A stretch of DNA of 64,000 nt from Flavobacterium turcicum (GTDB lineage Bacteria; Bacteroidota; Bacteroidia; Flavobacteriales; Flavobacteriaceae): NCBI RefSeq assembly GCF_011365745.1, contig NZ_JAAOBY010000001.1, forward strand, positions 124,001 to 188,000, written 5' to 3'. A program made the position numbers and the translations under genes. This document shows, in pieces, positions 17,377 to 25,733 of this stretch (position 1 is its first letter; each line of letters opens with the position of its first letter). Below the pieces are notes generated by a model. The model was not told where the DNA came from, ran no database searches, and saw nothing but the letters and a program-made list of their open reading frames with translations.

Positions 17377-18278
17377 ACTATCCACTCAACAGGATTCTCC
17401 AGCACTTTCAATAATTTTTCTTCTTCGCTTCCTTCTTCTGGATGATGGTCATAAACCCACTGAACATGTGGCGGTAATGACATCAATATAGACTCAATTC
17501 TTCCGTTGGTTTTTAAGCCAAATAAAGTGCCTTTATCGTGTACTAAATTGAATTCTACATAACGACCTCTTCGGATTTCTTGCCAAGTTCTTTGTTCTGC
17601 GGTATATGGTAAATTTTTTCGTCGTTCTAAAATTGGAACATAAGCGGTAAGAAATGAATTTCCAACTTCGGTTACAAAGTTAAACCAGTTTTCCATTGAC
17701 ATTTGTTCGGTTTCTTTGCAATAATCAAAGAATAAACCACCTAGTCCACGAGCTTCATTACGGTGTGCATTCCAAAAATAGGCATCACATTGTTTTTTAT
17801 ACTTGGGATAAAACTCTGGATTGTGCTTGTCACAAGCTGTTTTGCAAGTTTGATGAAAATGTATCGCATCTTCTTCAAATAAGTAATAGGGCGTTAAATC
17901 CTGTCCGCCACCAAACCAACTCTTGATAATATTTCCGTTATCGTCATACATTTCGAAATAACGCCAATTAGCATGAACCGTTGGTGCCATTGGGTTTTTA
18001 GGATGGATAACCAAACTCAATCCGCAAGCAAAAAAATCGGCTTCGCCAACGTTAAATAATTTCTGCATCGAATCGGGTAATTTTCCGTGCACTGCCGAAA
18101 TATTGACACCGCCTTTTTCGATTACATTTCCGTTTTCAATTACACGTGTTCGTCCTCCGCCGCCTTCTGGACGTTCCCAAAGATCTTCCTTGAATTTGGC
18201 ATGACCTTCAACGGCTTCTAAGCCAGCAACAATCTGGTCTTGCAGGTTTTGTATGTATTGGTAAAATTTATTTTTCAT
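17373..18278 (-). CDS. hemF: Oxygen-dependent coproporphyrinogen III oxidase
   Basis: HemF converts coproporphyrinogen III to protoporphyrinogen IX using O2. Recognisable segments are RVIENGNVIEKGGVNISAV near residue 43, PTVHANWRYFEM near 97, WFGGGQDLTPYYLFEEDAIHFHQ near 115 and RRGRYVEFNLVHDKGTLFGL near 234. The length of 301 residues matches the family. It implies aerobic haem synthesis. It follows hemE after 63 bases containing a 13-base tandem repeat. The stop codon TAG directly abuts a REP hairpin of the RAYT array. Confidence 0.96.
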   Translation of the reverse strand: MKNKFYQYIQNLQDQIVAGLEAVEGHAKFKEDLWERPEGGGGRTRVIENGNVIEKGGVNISAVHGKLPDSMQKLFNVGEADFFACGLSLVIHPKNPMAPTVHANWRYFEMYDDNGNIIKSWFGGGQDLTPYYLFEEDAIHFHQTCKTACDKHNPEFYPKYKKQCDAYFWNAHRNEARGLGGLFFDYCKETEQMSMENWFNFVTEVGNSFLTAYVPILERRKNLPYTAEQRTWQEIRRGRYVEFNLVHDKGTLFGLKTNGRIESILMSLPPHVQWVYDHHPEEGSEEEKLLKVLENPVEWIV

Positions 18279-18284
18279 ATATAT

Positions 18285-18320
18285 CAGTTATCAGTCGCAG
18301 TTATCAGTCGCAGTTATTCG
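18285..18320. repeat. 13-base tandem repeat in the hemE-hemF spacer
   Basis: CAGTTATCAGTCG occurs at 18285-18297 and 18298-18310, and a partial third copy CAGTTATTCG at 18311-18320. It occupies most of the spacer between the hemE stop and hemF start. Confidence 0.8.
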
Positions 18321-18341
18321 GTAAACTTAGACTGAGACTGT

Positions 18342-19367
18342 TTACTTTTGATATTCTTTCACCGCATCAATAAATGCTTTGGCGTGATCTACCGGAATAT
18401 TTGGTAAAATACCGTGGCCTAAGTTTACGATGTATTTGTCTTTTCCGAATTCATCAATCATTTCGTGAACCATTTTCTTAATGGTTGGAATTGGTGACAA
18501 CAATCTTGATGGATCAAAATTACCTTGTAGTGTGATATTTCCACCTGACAAATAACGTGCATTTCTTGGCGAGCAAGTCCAATCTACACCTAGCGCAGAG
18601 GCTTTACTTTTACCCATTTCGTTCAAAGCAAACCAACATCCTTTTCCAAAAACAATAACTGGAGTTACTTCAGCTAAGGCATCGATGATTTGGTTGATGT
18701 ATTTCCATGAGAATTCTTGGTAATCAACTGGCGACAACATACCGCCCCAAGAATCAAATATTTGTACCGCATTCACACCTGATTTTACTTTTTCTAATAA
18801 GTATAAAATAGTGGTATCAGTGATTTTTTGTAATAAAGTGTGCGCCGCTACTGGATCTGAGAAACAGAATCCTTTGGCTGTATCAAAACTTTTAGACCCT
18901 TTGCCCTCAACAGCATAACAAAAAATAGTCCATGGTGAACCCGCAAAACCTATCAAAGGAACCTCATCGTTCAACATTTCTTTTGTCAACTTTACAGCAT
19001 CAAAAACGTAACCTAAAGTTTCATTTACATCTGGAACGAAAACTTGGTTTACTTGTTCCATCGTACGAATAGGATTCGGGATTATTGGTCCTAAATTGTC
19101 TTTTAATTCCACGTGAATTCCCATAGCGCGAGGCACAACAAGAATATCCGAAAATAAAATGGCAGCATCTGGAGCAATTCTACGAATAGGTTGAACCGTA
19201 ATTTCGGCAGCTAATTCAGGAGTTTCGCAACGAGTGAAAAAATCATATTTGTCTCGCAAAGCTCTAAATTCTGGCAAATACCTTCCTGCTTGACGCATCA
19301 TCCATACCGGTGGGCGTTCAACAGTTTCTCCTTTTAGCGCTCTTAAAAACAAGTCATTTTTTAACAT
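18342..19367 (-). CDS. hemE: Uroporphyrinogen decarboxylase
   Basis: HemE removes four carboxyl groups from uroporphyrinogen III to give coproporphyrinogen III. The signature [21 protein letters not shown] lies at residues 18-38 and contains the arginines that bind the substrate carboxylates. [16 protein letters not shown] near 144, [11 protein letters not shown] near 205 and [15 protein letters not shown] near 316 are also typical. At 341 residues it is full length. It lies 54 bases after hemD in the leftward hem series. Confidence 0.97.
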   Translation of the reverse strand: MLKNDLFLRALKGETVERPPVWMMRQAGRYLPEFRALRDKYDFFTRCETPELAAEITVQPIRRIAPDAAILFSDILVVPRAMGIHVELKDNLGPIIPNPIRTMEQVNQVFVPDVNETLGYVFDAVKLTKEMLNDEVPLIGFAGSPWTIFCYAVEGKGSKSFDTAKGFCFSDPVAAHTLLQKITDTTILYLLEKVKSGVNAVQIFDSWGGMLSPVDYQEFSWKYINQIIDALAEVTPVIVFGKGCWFALNEMGKSKASALGVDWTCSPRNARYLSGGNITLQGNFDPSRLLSPIPTIKKMVHEMIDEFGKDKYIVNLGHGILPNIPVDHAKAFIDAVKEYQK

Positions 19368-19421
19368 AATTCTATTTTTTAATTCCTTTTTGAGGGTTTG
19401 TTTTGATCTATTTGATGGGCG

Positions 19422-20102
19422 TTATTCGCCTTCTGTTGTATAATATTCTATGAGTCCGATAATTAAATCTTCAATTGTGGGCTCTTCGGCTACCACAATA
19501 CTCTTTGTTTTCCCTTTTAAAGCTGCTGCGGTAGTCTCGCCTATGCAAAAGCAAACTTCTTTTTTTAGCTTATTTTCTTTTAGGTAACTCTCTACTCCCG
19601 ATGGACTGAAAAAGAGGATACCTGCAAAATTTTCTAAACTTGAAATTTTAAATGGTGCCAACTTAGTTTGATACACTTCAATTTCATTAAACACGATTCC
19701 AGCATCTTTTAGTGCTTGTGGTAAGGTTTCCTTACGCAAATTACCACTAAAAAAAGTGTAGCTGTTTTGACTGTAAATTAAGGTGATAATTTCGGCTAGC
19801 TCTGACGCATAATCCATGTAAACATCTACTTTAAAACCATTTTGCTCCAGTAATTCTTTAGTTTTGATGCCTACGCAAAAAGCCGTTTTAGTTCGTAAAC
19901 CTTCCCAACCGTCTTGTTCTAGCAAACTTAGAACGGCGTTCTGACTACTAAAAATAAGATTTTCTTGAATATTTTGAAGTGAAAATGGAGTGTTTGTTAT
20001 TTCGATAAAATCTTGTTCCAAAAGATCAAAGTTGGCATCGAGAACCGCTTTTCTTTGAACTCCAGAAAGTGTTTTGGTAGATAAAATACTAATTTGCTCC
20101 AT
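19422..20102 (-). CDS. hemD: Uroporphyrinogen-III synthase
   Basis: HemD closes hydroxymethylbilane into uroporphyrinogen III. The family is poorly conserved. The call rests on the two-domain pattern, ILFFSPSGVESYL near residue 165, CFCIGETTAAALK near 185, the length of 226 residues and the position between hemC and hemE. The start overlaps the hemC stop by one base (TAATG), so translation is coupled. Confidence 0.9.
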   Translation of the reverse strand: MEQISILSTKTLSGVQRKAVLDANFDLLEQDFIEITNTPFSLQNIQENLIFSSQNAVLSLLEQDGWEGLRTKTAFCVGIKTKELLEQNGFKVDVYMDYASELAEIITLIYSQNSYTFFSGNLRKETLPQALKDAGIVFNEIEVYQTKLAPFKISSLENFAGILFFSPSGVESYLKENKLKKEVCFCIGETTAAALKGKTKSIVVAEEPTIEDLIIGLIEYYTTEGE

Positions 20103-21022
20103 TATTTCTTTAAGCTGTTTTTGATGGATGTCATAAGTGCTGCTCCACCATTTTCAAGAATTTCTTGTGCGCAATAAAACCCTAATTTTTTCCACTCTTG
20201 CATTGGAACGGTTTTTTCTACTTCGATTTTTTCTTTTCCATCAATAGAAAACAAAACACCTTTAAAAACAATATCGTCTTCTACGAAAACGGCTAAAGCA
20301 CCAATTGGAGCTGTACAACCGCCTTCTAGCGTTCTTAAAAATTGTCTTTCAATGTGGGTGCACACTTCTGTATCAATATCATTCAACTCGTGCAAAGCTT
20401 GTCTTGAAAATTCATCGTCGGCCATGGCTACTACCAGCATAGCTCCTTGAGCTGGTGCGGGAATCATCCAGTCTAGATCAATATAATCTTCTGGTTTAAG
20501 GTTGATTCTTTCCAATCCTGCTGCTGCAAATACAGCTCCACTCCAGTCGCTTTCTTGTAGTTTTTTCATGCGTGAATTTACATTTCCGCGCAAATCAACT
20601 ACAGTATGATTCGGGTATTTATTAAGCCATTGCGCTTGACGGCGCAAACTACCCGTAGCAATAGTTCCAGTTTGATTTAAAAAATCGAGATTGCCTTTGT
20701 GTACTAAAATATCGAGTGTATTGGCTCTTTCGAGAACGGCTGCTTGAACAATTCCGTGTGGTAATGCAGTTGGAACATCTTTCATAGAATGTACCGCAAT
20801 ATCAACATCGCCATTAATCATAGCTACATCGAGTGTTTTGGTAAAAATTCCGGTAATTCCTAATTCATAAAGAGGCTTATCAAGAATAATATCGCCTTGC
20901 GATTTTACGGCTACAATTTCAGTTTTGTACCCTAAATCATTTAGTTTTTTTTGGACGGTATGAGCTTGCCAAAGTGCCAATTCGCTATCGCGAGTTCCTA
21001 TTCTAATTACTTTTTGAGCCAT
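20102..21022 (-). CDS. hemC: Hydroxymethylbilane synthase (porphobilinogen deaminase)
   Basis: HemC links four porphobilinogen units. The N-terminus IRIGTRDSELALWQAHTV, the ITGIFTKTLDVAMINGDVDIAVHSMKDVP stretch and the dipyrromethane cofactor cysteine in FLRTLEGGCTAPIGA (about residue 243) are all present. It is 306 residues, a normal length. It follows hemA after 49 bases and runs directly into hemD. Confidence 0.97.
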   Translation of the reverse strand: MAQKVIRIGTRDSELALWQAHTVQKKLNDLGYKTEIVAVKSQGDIILDKPLYELGITGIFTKTLDVAMINGDVDIAVHSMKDVPTALPHGIVQAAVLERANTLDILVHKGNLDFLNQTGTIATGSLRRQAQWLNKYPNHTVVDLRGNVNSRMKKLQESDWSGAVFAAAGLERINLKPEDYIDLDWMIPAPAQGAMLVVAMADDEFSRQALHELNDIDTEVCTHIERQFLRTLEGGCTAPIGALAVFVEDDIVFKGVLFSIDGKEKIEVEKTVPMQEWKKLGFYCAQEILENGGAALMTSIKNSLKK

Positions 21023-21071
21023 ATTACGATTGCATCCTTAAAAAACGAAAGGATTATTTTATTGTGTAATT

Positions 21072-22376
21072 TTAAGACAAATTAATCTTGTATTTTTCTT
21101 CAATTGCTGAAGGTACAACTTTTGGGGCCAACTGTCCAATTTGAAACACTTTTTCAATAAAATCAATGCTGTCGTCTACTGATGTATTTTCATCTTTTAA
21201 ATGACTTGCAAAGTGATTAGTTATTTTTTGAATGATTCTTGAACTGATTAAATCCGCTTGTTCCTCGTCAAAGTTAATTGTTTTTTTTCTTTGTAACGCC
21301 AATTCGGTCGCAACAATATCATTTAACTTAGCTTTTAGTGCATGAATAGTTGGCGCGTATTTACGACCATTCATCCAGGTATTTAACTCTAATTTTAAAT
21401 CCTCGATAATCGCTTCTGCAGCAGGAATATGCTGTTTTCTGCGCTCCAAAGTGTCATCCGTCATTTGAGATAAATAATCTAAATGAATTAATGTAACACC
21501 ATCGATATCAGCAACATCAGGATTTACATTTCTTGGAATGGATAAATCCAGAATTAAAAGCGGCTTTTTAAGATTCAAAAGTGTTTTGTCAATAGTTGGA
21601 TTCTTTGCTCCTGTAGCAACAACTAGCACATCTGTTTGCTGAATTTCTTCTTGCAAATTGGCATAATCTTTAACAACAACATTTAATTTTCCGGCCAATT
21701 GTTCCGCCTTATTTTTTGTTCTGTTAATTAGGGTGATGTGACCGTTTTTAGTATGTTTTACTAAATTTTCGCAAGTATTTCTACCAATTTTTCCAGTTCC
21801 AAAAAGCAATATGTTTTTGTTACCAATGTTTTCTACATTGCGAATAATATATTGAACTGATGCAAACGAAACCGATGTTGCACCAGATGAAATTTCAGTA
21901 TCTGTTTTAATTTTTTTACTCGCTTGAATAACCGAGTTTACTAAGCGATCCATAAAGGTGTTTACTAAACCTTCTGTTTTACTTACTTTGAATGCATTTT
22001 TGATTTGGCTGATGATTTCAAAATCACCTAATATTTGACTATCTAAACCTGTTCCTACACGAAACATGTGGTTAATAGCATCTTGACTTTTATAAATGTA
22101 AGCTACTTCTTGAAACTCTTCGACAGAGCCATTGCTGTTTTCACAAAGTAATTTGATTAACTCATAAGGATGATTAGCAAATCCGTATATTTCGGTTCTA
22201 TTACAAGTAGAAGTAACAATTAAGGATTCTATTCCTTCTTCTTTAGCTTGCGCCAAAAGTGCTGATTGTGCACTAGCGTCAAGGCTAAATTTCCCTCTCA
22301 TGGTTGCGTCTGCTTTCTTGTAACTTAAGCCTAAAGCATAAAAAGTGGTGTTTTTGGACATACTAAATTTTTCCAT
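21072..22376 (-). CDS. hemA: Glutamyl-tRNA reductase
   Basis: First committed enzyme of the C5 pathway: it reduces glutamyl-tRNA to glutamate-1-semialdehyde with NADPH. The catalytic cysteine is Cys58 in VTSTCNRTEIYG. The NADPH-binding domain has GTGKIGRNTCENL near 195 and the dimerisation domain follows after about 320. It has 434 residues if the ATG at 22376 is used; a second ATG five codons in is possible. A promoter of Bacteroidota type lies 25 bases upstream, so hemA leads the leftward hemACDEF series. hemL, for the next step, is not in the window. Confidence 0.96.
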   Translation of the reverse strand: MEKFSMSKNTTFYALGLSYKKADATMRGKFSLDASAQSALLAQAKEEGIESLIVTSTCNRTEIYGFANHPYELIKLLCENSNGSVEEFQEVAYIYKSQDAINHMFRVGTGLDSQILGDFEIISQIKNAFKVSKTEGLVNTFMDRLVNSVIQASKKIKTDTEISSGATSVSFASVQYIIRNVENIGNKNILLFGTGKIGRNTCENLVKHTKNGHITLINRTKNKAEQLAGKLNVVVKDYANLQEEIQQTDVLVVATGAKNPTIDKTLLNLKKPLLILDLSIPRNVNPDVADIDGVTLIHLDYLSQMTDDTLERRKQHIPAAEAIIEDLKLELNTWMNGRKYAPTIHALKAKLNDIVATELALQRKKTINFDEEQADLISSRIIQKITNHFASHLKDENTSVDDSIDFIEKVFQIGQLAPKVVPSAIEEKYKINLS

Positions 22377-22401
22377 ATTATACTTTCCTTAAAAAGTTCA
22401 A

Positions 22402-22433
22402 CAAAATTATTACTAACTATTTTATAAAAACAA
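22402..22433 (-). promoter_or_regulatory. Promoter of the hemA operon
   Basis: Read on the minus strand: TTG (22433-22431), 21 bases, then TAATTTTG (22409-22402), an exact TAnnTTTG box, with the hemA ATG 25 bases further on. The spacer from about 22440 to 22690 shows no gene or other strong signal apart from a weak GCGAT/ATCGC hairpin near 22585-22605. Confidence 0.65.
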
Positions 22434-22691
22434 CGCTAGAGGTACTTTTTATATCGCTATGAAATTAAAAATTTGATTGGTGCCTTTTTTGCTCTAAAAA
22501 GAGTCGGTTTTCACTGAAATCAAGCTTTAAACACAGCGCTATATATATTAATTCTAAATAAAGGGTTTGTTTTTCCAAGATTTGCGATTTTAAAAAATAT
22601 CGCTTAGGGTTCAAAACATCGAGTGGTATTTGGAAAAATTATTTAATTTTAAATACGTTACTCTACATTATTGATTTAACAAAAAAGAAAT

Positions 22692-22722
22692 AAAAACGCT
22701 ACCCATAAAAGGTAGCGTTTTT
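22692..22722 (-). terminator. Terminator of the four-gene envelope operon
   Basis: A perfect 12-base stem (AAAAACGCTACC / GGTAGCGTTTTT) with a seven-base loop, 12 bases after the stop of the truncated-hemoglobin-like gene. Confidence 0.9.
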
Positions 22723-22734
22723 AACCTTTTCATA

Positions 22735-23322
22735 CTATTCTTGTACGATTGGAGCTCTTAAAGACTCTAATACTGCAACAATATCAGTATATAATTTTGT
22801 GTTTGAAGCAACACCATTAGCATTTGCAGCTGCACCTACGTACCCAACAAATTTAGTGTACTCAGCAGCATTTGATTTTTTACCCATACGTGCGTTTGTA
22901 GCTGGGTTATGTGCTGCTACCATGTTAAGACCAGAATAAGTGTTTACTGCATTTGTTCCTCCTGTATTGAAAGAGAAAAAATCAGTAAGATTATCTGATA
23001 ATTTAGCGATACTTGTTGCTTGAGTAGTACCTGTTTCTCTTAAAACTGGTGCAAAGTGTGCTGCCAAGTTTCCAGATGCATTGTTTTGAACATCAGCTAC
23101 AATTAGACCAATAGTAGAGTTTACTACCTTACGGTAAGACAATCTTCCAGCTTCGATCATTTGACCAGAATTATCTGGGTCAGCAACCATTGCAGTTCCG
23201 CCTAAACGAGTGTAGATTGAAGCTTCTGCAGCTGGTGCAGCATCATCATCATTGTTACAAGAAACCAAAGTTGCCGATGCAACTAATAACACACCAAGTG
23301 TTAATTTTGAAAAATGTTTCAT
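22735..23322 (-). CDS. Lipoprotein with a truncated-hemoglobin-like domain
   Basis: The signal peptide ends at a lipobox (LVSC, Cys22), followed by the acidic stretch NNDDDAAP, so the protein is lipid-anchored and possibly surface-exposed. The mature part follows the group 1 truncated hemoglobin pattern: IYTRLGGTAMV at 36-46, LSDNLTDFFSF then TGGTNAVNTYSG at 120-131, and Met134-x3-His138, where cyanobacterial GlbN has its Met and proximal haem-ligand His. The segment that would carry the distal residues is divergent and slightly longer. Haem binding is therefore likely but inferred. It is the last gene of a leftward operon with an HMA-like protein, a DUF5777 barrel and an OB-fold protein, next to hemA. 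Confidence 0.7.
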   Translation of the reverse strand: MKHFSKLTLGVLLVASATLVSCNNDDDAAPAAEASIYTRLGGTAMVADPDNSGQMIEAGRLSYRKVVNSTIGLIVADVQNNASGNLAAHFAPVLRETGTTQATSIAKLSDNLTDFFSFNTGGTNAVNTYSGLNMVAAHNPATNARMGKKSNAAEYTKFVGYVGAAANANGVASNTKLYTDIVAVLESLRAPIVQE

Positions 23323-23340
23323 AATAAAAGTATTTAAGGA

Positions 23341-23775
23341 TTAATTAAAAAATTGATTTACTTTTTGGAATAATTTGTAGCTCGCGCTGTTTTGATCTAC
23401 AGGGCAAACCTCTTTACTTGCAAAACTTTCTGGTAAAATGTAGCGTTGTGCATCGTATTTACCTTTTGTCATTAACTCATTGTAAACTTTCTCTGAGTTA
23501 GTAATCTTGTTGTTGTGAAAGTATACAACCACATTTCGTTTTACAATAATAGAGTCAGAAGTCAATCCGTCTATCGTTCTCAAGTCGGCACAAATTTTCT
23601 TTGCTTGCACAGAGTCAATGTTTGATTTAAAATCGATTCGGCTCACTTGTAAGTTGGGAGTATCATATACAGCGGGCTTAGCCGTTATAATATGAAAGAT
23701 AAAAATGGCAATAAACAACACAACTATAGTTAGTCCTGCCCAAAGTACCTTTTTAAAAATCTTGTTTGTTTTCAT
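23341..23775 (-). CDS. Membrane-anchored protein with an HMA-like fold, function unknown
   Basis: A 144-residue protein with one membrane helix at about residues 10-30 and an outward-facing C-terminal domain. Residues 43-105 (QVSRIDFKSNIDSVQAKKI...GLTSDSIIVKRNVVVYFHN...SEKVYNELM) have the beta-alpha-beta-beta-alpha rhythm of heavy-metal-associated domains. The metal-binding CxxC is missing; the only cysteines are in KKICADL and KEVCPVD. I do not recognise a named family. It lies 18 bases before the hemoglobin-like gene and downstream of the DUF5777 gene, so it is part of the same operon. Confidence 0.6.
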   Translation of the reverse strand: MKTNKIFKKVLWAGLTIVVLFIAIFIFHIITAKPAVYDTPNLQVSRIDFKSNIDSVQAKKICADLRTIDGLTSDSIIVKRNVVVYFHNNKITNSEKVYNELMTKGKYDAQRYILPESFASKEVCPVDQNSASYKLFQKVNQFFN

Positions 23776-23915
23776 AGGTTTGTTGTTTTTTATTTGTTGT
23801 ATTTGTGTTGATATACGTGCACTATTTTAACTTGGTTTTTTCAAAATGTGTTAAAAAAGCTATTTAAATTCATTTTAAATAAAAAAAATAGTACAAACTT
23901 CTCGTTTTTAACTTC

Positions 23916-24755
23916 TTAAAAAACTCTGGCCAAATTAAATCCAAAGAAAACATCTCCTTTGTTCCAATCGCCGGTTGTTCTTCCTAAAAAACCTGCTTCG
24001 TCAATTCCTTGTGAGTTGGTAAAGTGCATTTGAAAAACGTGTCCACCCGTTTCCAAATCAAAACCAATAGAAAGTGGATTATTGAAAACTGAATTTCCTG
24101 CACGGTTTAAATGAGCAGCATAATCAATATTTAACGACCATCTTTTAGAAAACTTATATCTACCACCCATACCTATTGCATATTGTGTATTGTCTTGCAA
24201 AGGATTGTCTACAAAATTTTCATGAAATATAGATGGAGCAAGCTCAAGTGATAATTTTTCTGAAAACTTGCGAGAAATAAGCAATTGACCAACATAGGTT
24301 AAACGATCACTGAATTCTAGATTTGGATACAAACTTTCCTTTAATGTATTGTTGATAGACATACTATTGAAACCAGCAATGGTAACCGGAAAACCATCTT
24401 TAACTTGTGAAAACAAAGCGTATTTTGCAGCAAAATCATACGCCAACTGATTACGTGCAGCACTTACATGCAAACCTTCGGTTAAACCATAAATGAATTT
24501 TATTTGTGTATTGGCATTATCTAAACCGTAAAATCCTTCAAAGCCATCTTTTACCGATCCAAAACGGTGCGCTACTACAAAATATAAATCGCCTTTTGCA
24601 GCAAGTTTAGTAGATTCTAAGTTTACAATTTTAAGCGCCTTAAATGCAGAAGTAATTTTCTCTTTGCCAGAAGTGGTTTCAACACCATCTAACAAATCAT
24701 CTTGTGCAAAAGTCAATAAGGGTAATAGAAGTAATAAAAAGGTTAATTTTTTCAT
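23916..24755 (-). CDS. DUF5777 family outer-membrane beta-barrel protein
   Basis: A signal peptide (MKKLTFLLLLLPLLTFAQ) is followed by about 260 residues of alternating, aromatic-rich strands ending in FFGFNLARVF, a C-terminal phenylalanine typical of outer-membrane barrels. The pattern fits the DUF5777 family of Bacteroidota. AAHLNRAGN and AHRFGSVKDGFEGFYGLDNANTQ are its clearest blocks. The function of the family is not known. It is flanked in the operon by the OB-fold protein (26 bases upstream) and the HMA-like protein (140 bases downstream). Confidence 0.8.
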   Translation of the reverse strand: MKKLTFLLLLLPLLTFAQDDLLDGVETTSGKEKITSAFKALKIVNLESTKLAAKGDLYFVVAHRFGSVKDGFEGFYGLDNANTQIKFIYGLTEGLHVSAARNQLAYDFAAKYALFSQVKDGFPVTIAGFNSMSINNTLKESLYPNLEFSDRLTYVGQLLISRKFSEKLSLELAPSIFHENFVDNPLQDNTQYAIGMGGRYKFSKRWSLNIDYAAHLNRAGNSVFNNPLSIGFDLETGGHVFQMHFTNSQGIDEAGFLGRTTGDWNKGDVFFGFNLARVF

Positions 24756-24780
24756 GTGTTTGGGTTTTTAAAATTGTTGT

Positions 24781-25170
24781 TTATTTAATTATCGAAATTT
24801 GATCTAATTTATACTCTTCTAATAATTCATCATAACCTAAAAATCTACCTTTAACGGTTATAGTTTTTCCCGTCAAATCCTTAAGCGATGTTTTTTCTGC
24901 AAAAGTTCCAAAAACTTTTTCACCTAACACAATTCCGTTATTTGCCTCATCAACACTAGTAACCACATCGACCAATTCAATAGTTTTGTCTGAATATTTG
25001 GCATTGGCAACGCTATCATTGGCTTGAAATTCAACATCCATATTAGGAATAGAAACGACATAATCAGCTGTTTCAGTTTTAATATCGCGATGTTCTTTGT
25101 ATAAAAACAGATAAGAAGAAACAGCAACTACTCCTACAAGTGCAATTCCTACAAGTATTTTTTTTTTCAT
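24781..25170 (-). CDS. OB-fold (tRNA_anti-like) membrane-anchored protein
   Basis: I start it at the ATG at 25170 (MKKKILVGIALVGVV); an upstream TTG three codons earlier is less likely. The N-terminal helix (residues 4-24) is a membrane anchor or uncleaved signal. The rest, with TIELVDVVTSVDEANNGIVL and LKDLTGKTITVKGRFLGYDELLEEYKLDQISI, matches the OB-fold proteins of the tRNA_anti-like family common in Bacteroidota envelopes. The ligand is unknown. It is the first gene of the leftward operon. A TATATTTG box (25201-25194) lies 23 bases upstream. Confidence 0.72.
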   Translation of the reverse strand: MKKKILVGIALVGVVAVSSYLFLYKEHRDIKTETADYVVSIPNMDVEFQANDSVANAKYSDKTIELVDVVTSVDEANNGIVLGEKVFGTFAEKTSLKDLTGKTITVKGRFLGYDELLEEYKLDQISIIK

Positions 25171-25193
25171 GGTGTACAATTTTTTAAATTTAT

Positions 25194-25201
25194 CAAATAT
25201 A
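25194..25201 (-). promoter_or_regulatory. -7 element of the OB-fold/DUF5777 operon
   Basis: TATATTTG on the minus strand fits TAnnTTTG; no TTG is found at the proper -33 distance. For the divergent cytochrome gene, TAAATTTA at 25330-25337 is a one-off candidate. The 178-base region between the two genes must hold both promoters. Confidence 0.45.
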
Positions 25202-25348
25202 CGAGAAAAAGATTCTTATGGTTTTGTCATTATTTTTTAATATTAATTGAAACTAAAGCTTCGTTTTTATCGTAAATGCAATTATAATTTACTACTATTG
25301 GTAATTATTTAAAAATTAATAATTTACGCTAAATTTAAAACAAAAAAC

Positions 25349-25723
25349 ATGAAATCACAATTAGTATTCACAGCTTTAACGTTTGTTGCACTTTTGACAA
25401 GCTGCAGCAATGAGGATTCAGAAACACTTACAACAACGCCACCTCCTAATTCTACGGCCAAAGTGACCTATAATCAAAACATTAAATCAATTATTGACAA
25501 CAATTGCGTAGTTTGCCATGCTGCAGTACCACGAAATGGCGCTCCCAATTCATTAGTAACTTACGCACAGGTAAAAGAATCGATTACAAATCGTGGTTTA
25601 CTAAACCGTATCTCTCTTCCCAACGGGAATGGTTTACTAATGCCACAAGGCGGGCCAAGGATGCCACAAGGTACGATAGATTTAGTTACAAAATGGCAAC
25701 AAGACGGATTATTAGAACAATAA
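25349..25723 (+). CDS. Lipoprotein with a c-type cytochrome motif
   Basis: A signal peptide with lipobox (LLTSC, Cys19), followed by acidic residues NEDSE. One haem c motif, Cys-Val-Val-Cys-His, lies near residue 54 within YNQNIKSIIDNNCVVCHA, the form seen in cytochrome domains of the Planctomycetes type (PSCyt-like). At 124 residues it has only this domain. Methionines in LLMPQGGPRMPQG could supply the other haem ligand. It is followed 10 bases later by a YceI gene and is divergent from the OB-fold/DUF5777/hemoglobin-like operon. An electron-transfer role is inferred. Confidence 0.8.
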   Translation: MKSQLVFTALTFVALLTSCSNEDSETLTTTPPPNSTAKVTYNQNIKSIIDNNCVVCHAAVPRNGAPNSLVTYAQVKESITNRGLLNRISLPNGNGLLMPQGGPRMPQGTIDLVTKWQQDGLLEQ

Positions 25724-25733
25724 ATAATTGAAA

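Noticed and set aside
22440..22690. A short gene or RNA in the spacer between hemA and the hemoglobin-like gene
   Set aside because: No open frame with a plausible start and only a weak five-base hairpin; AT-rich sequence accounts for it.
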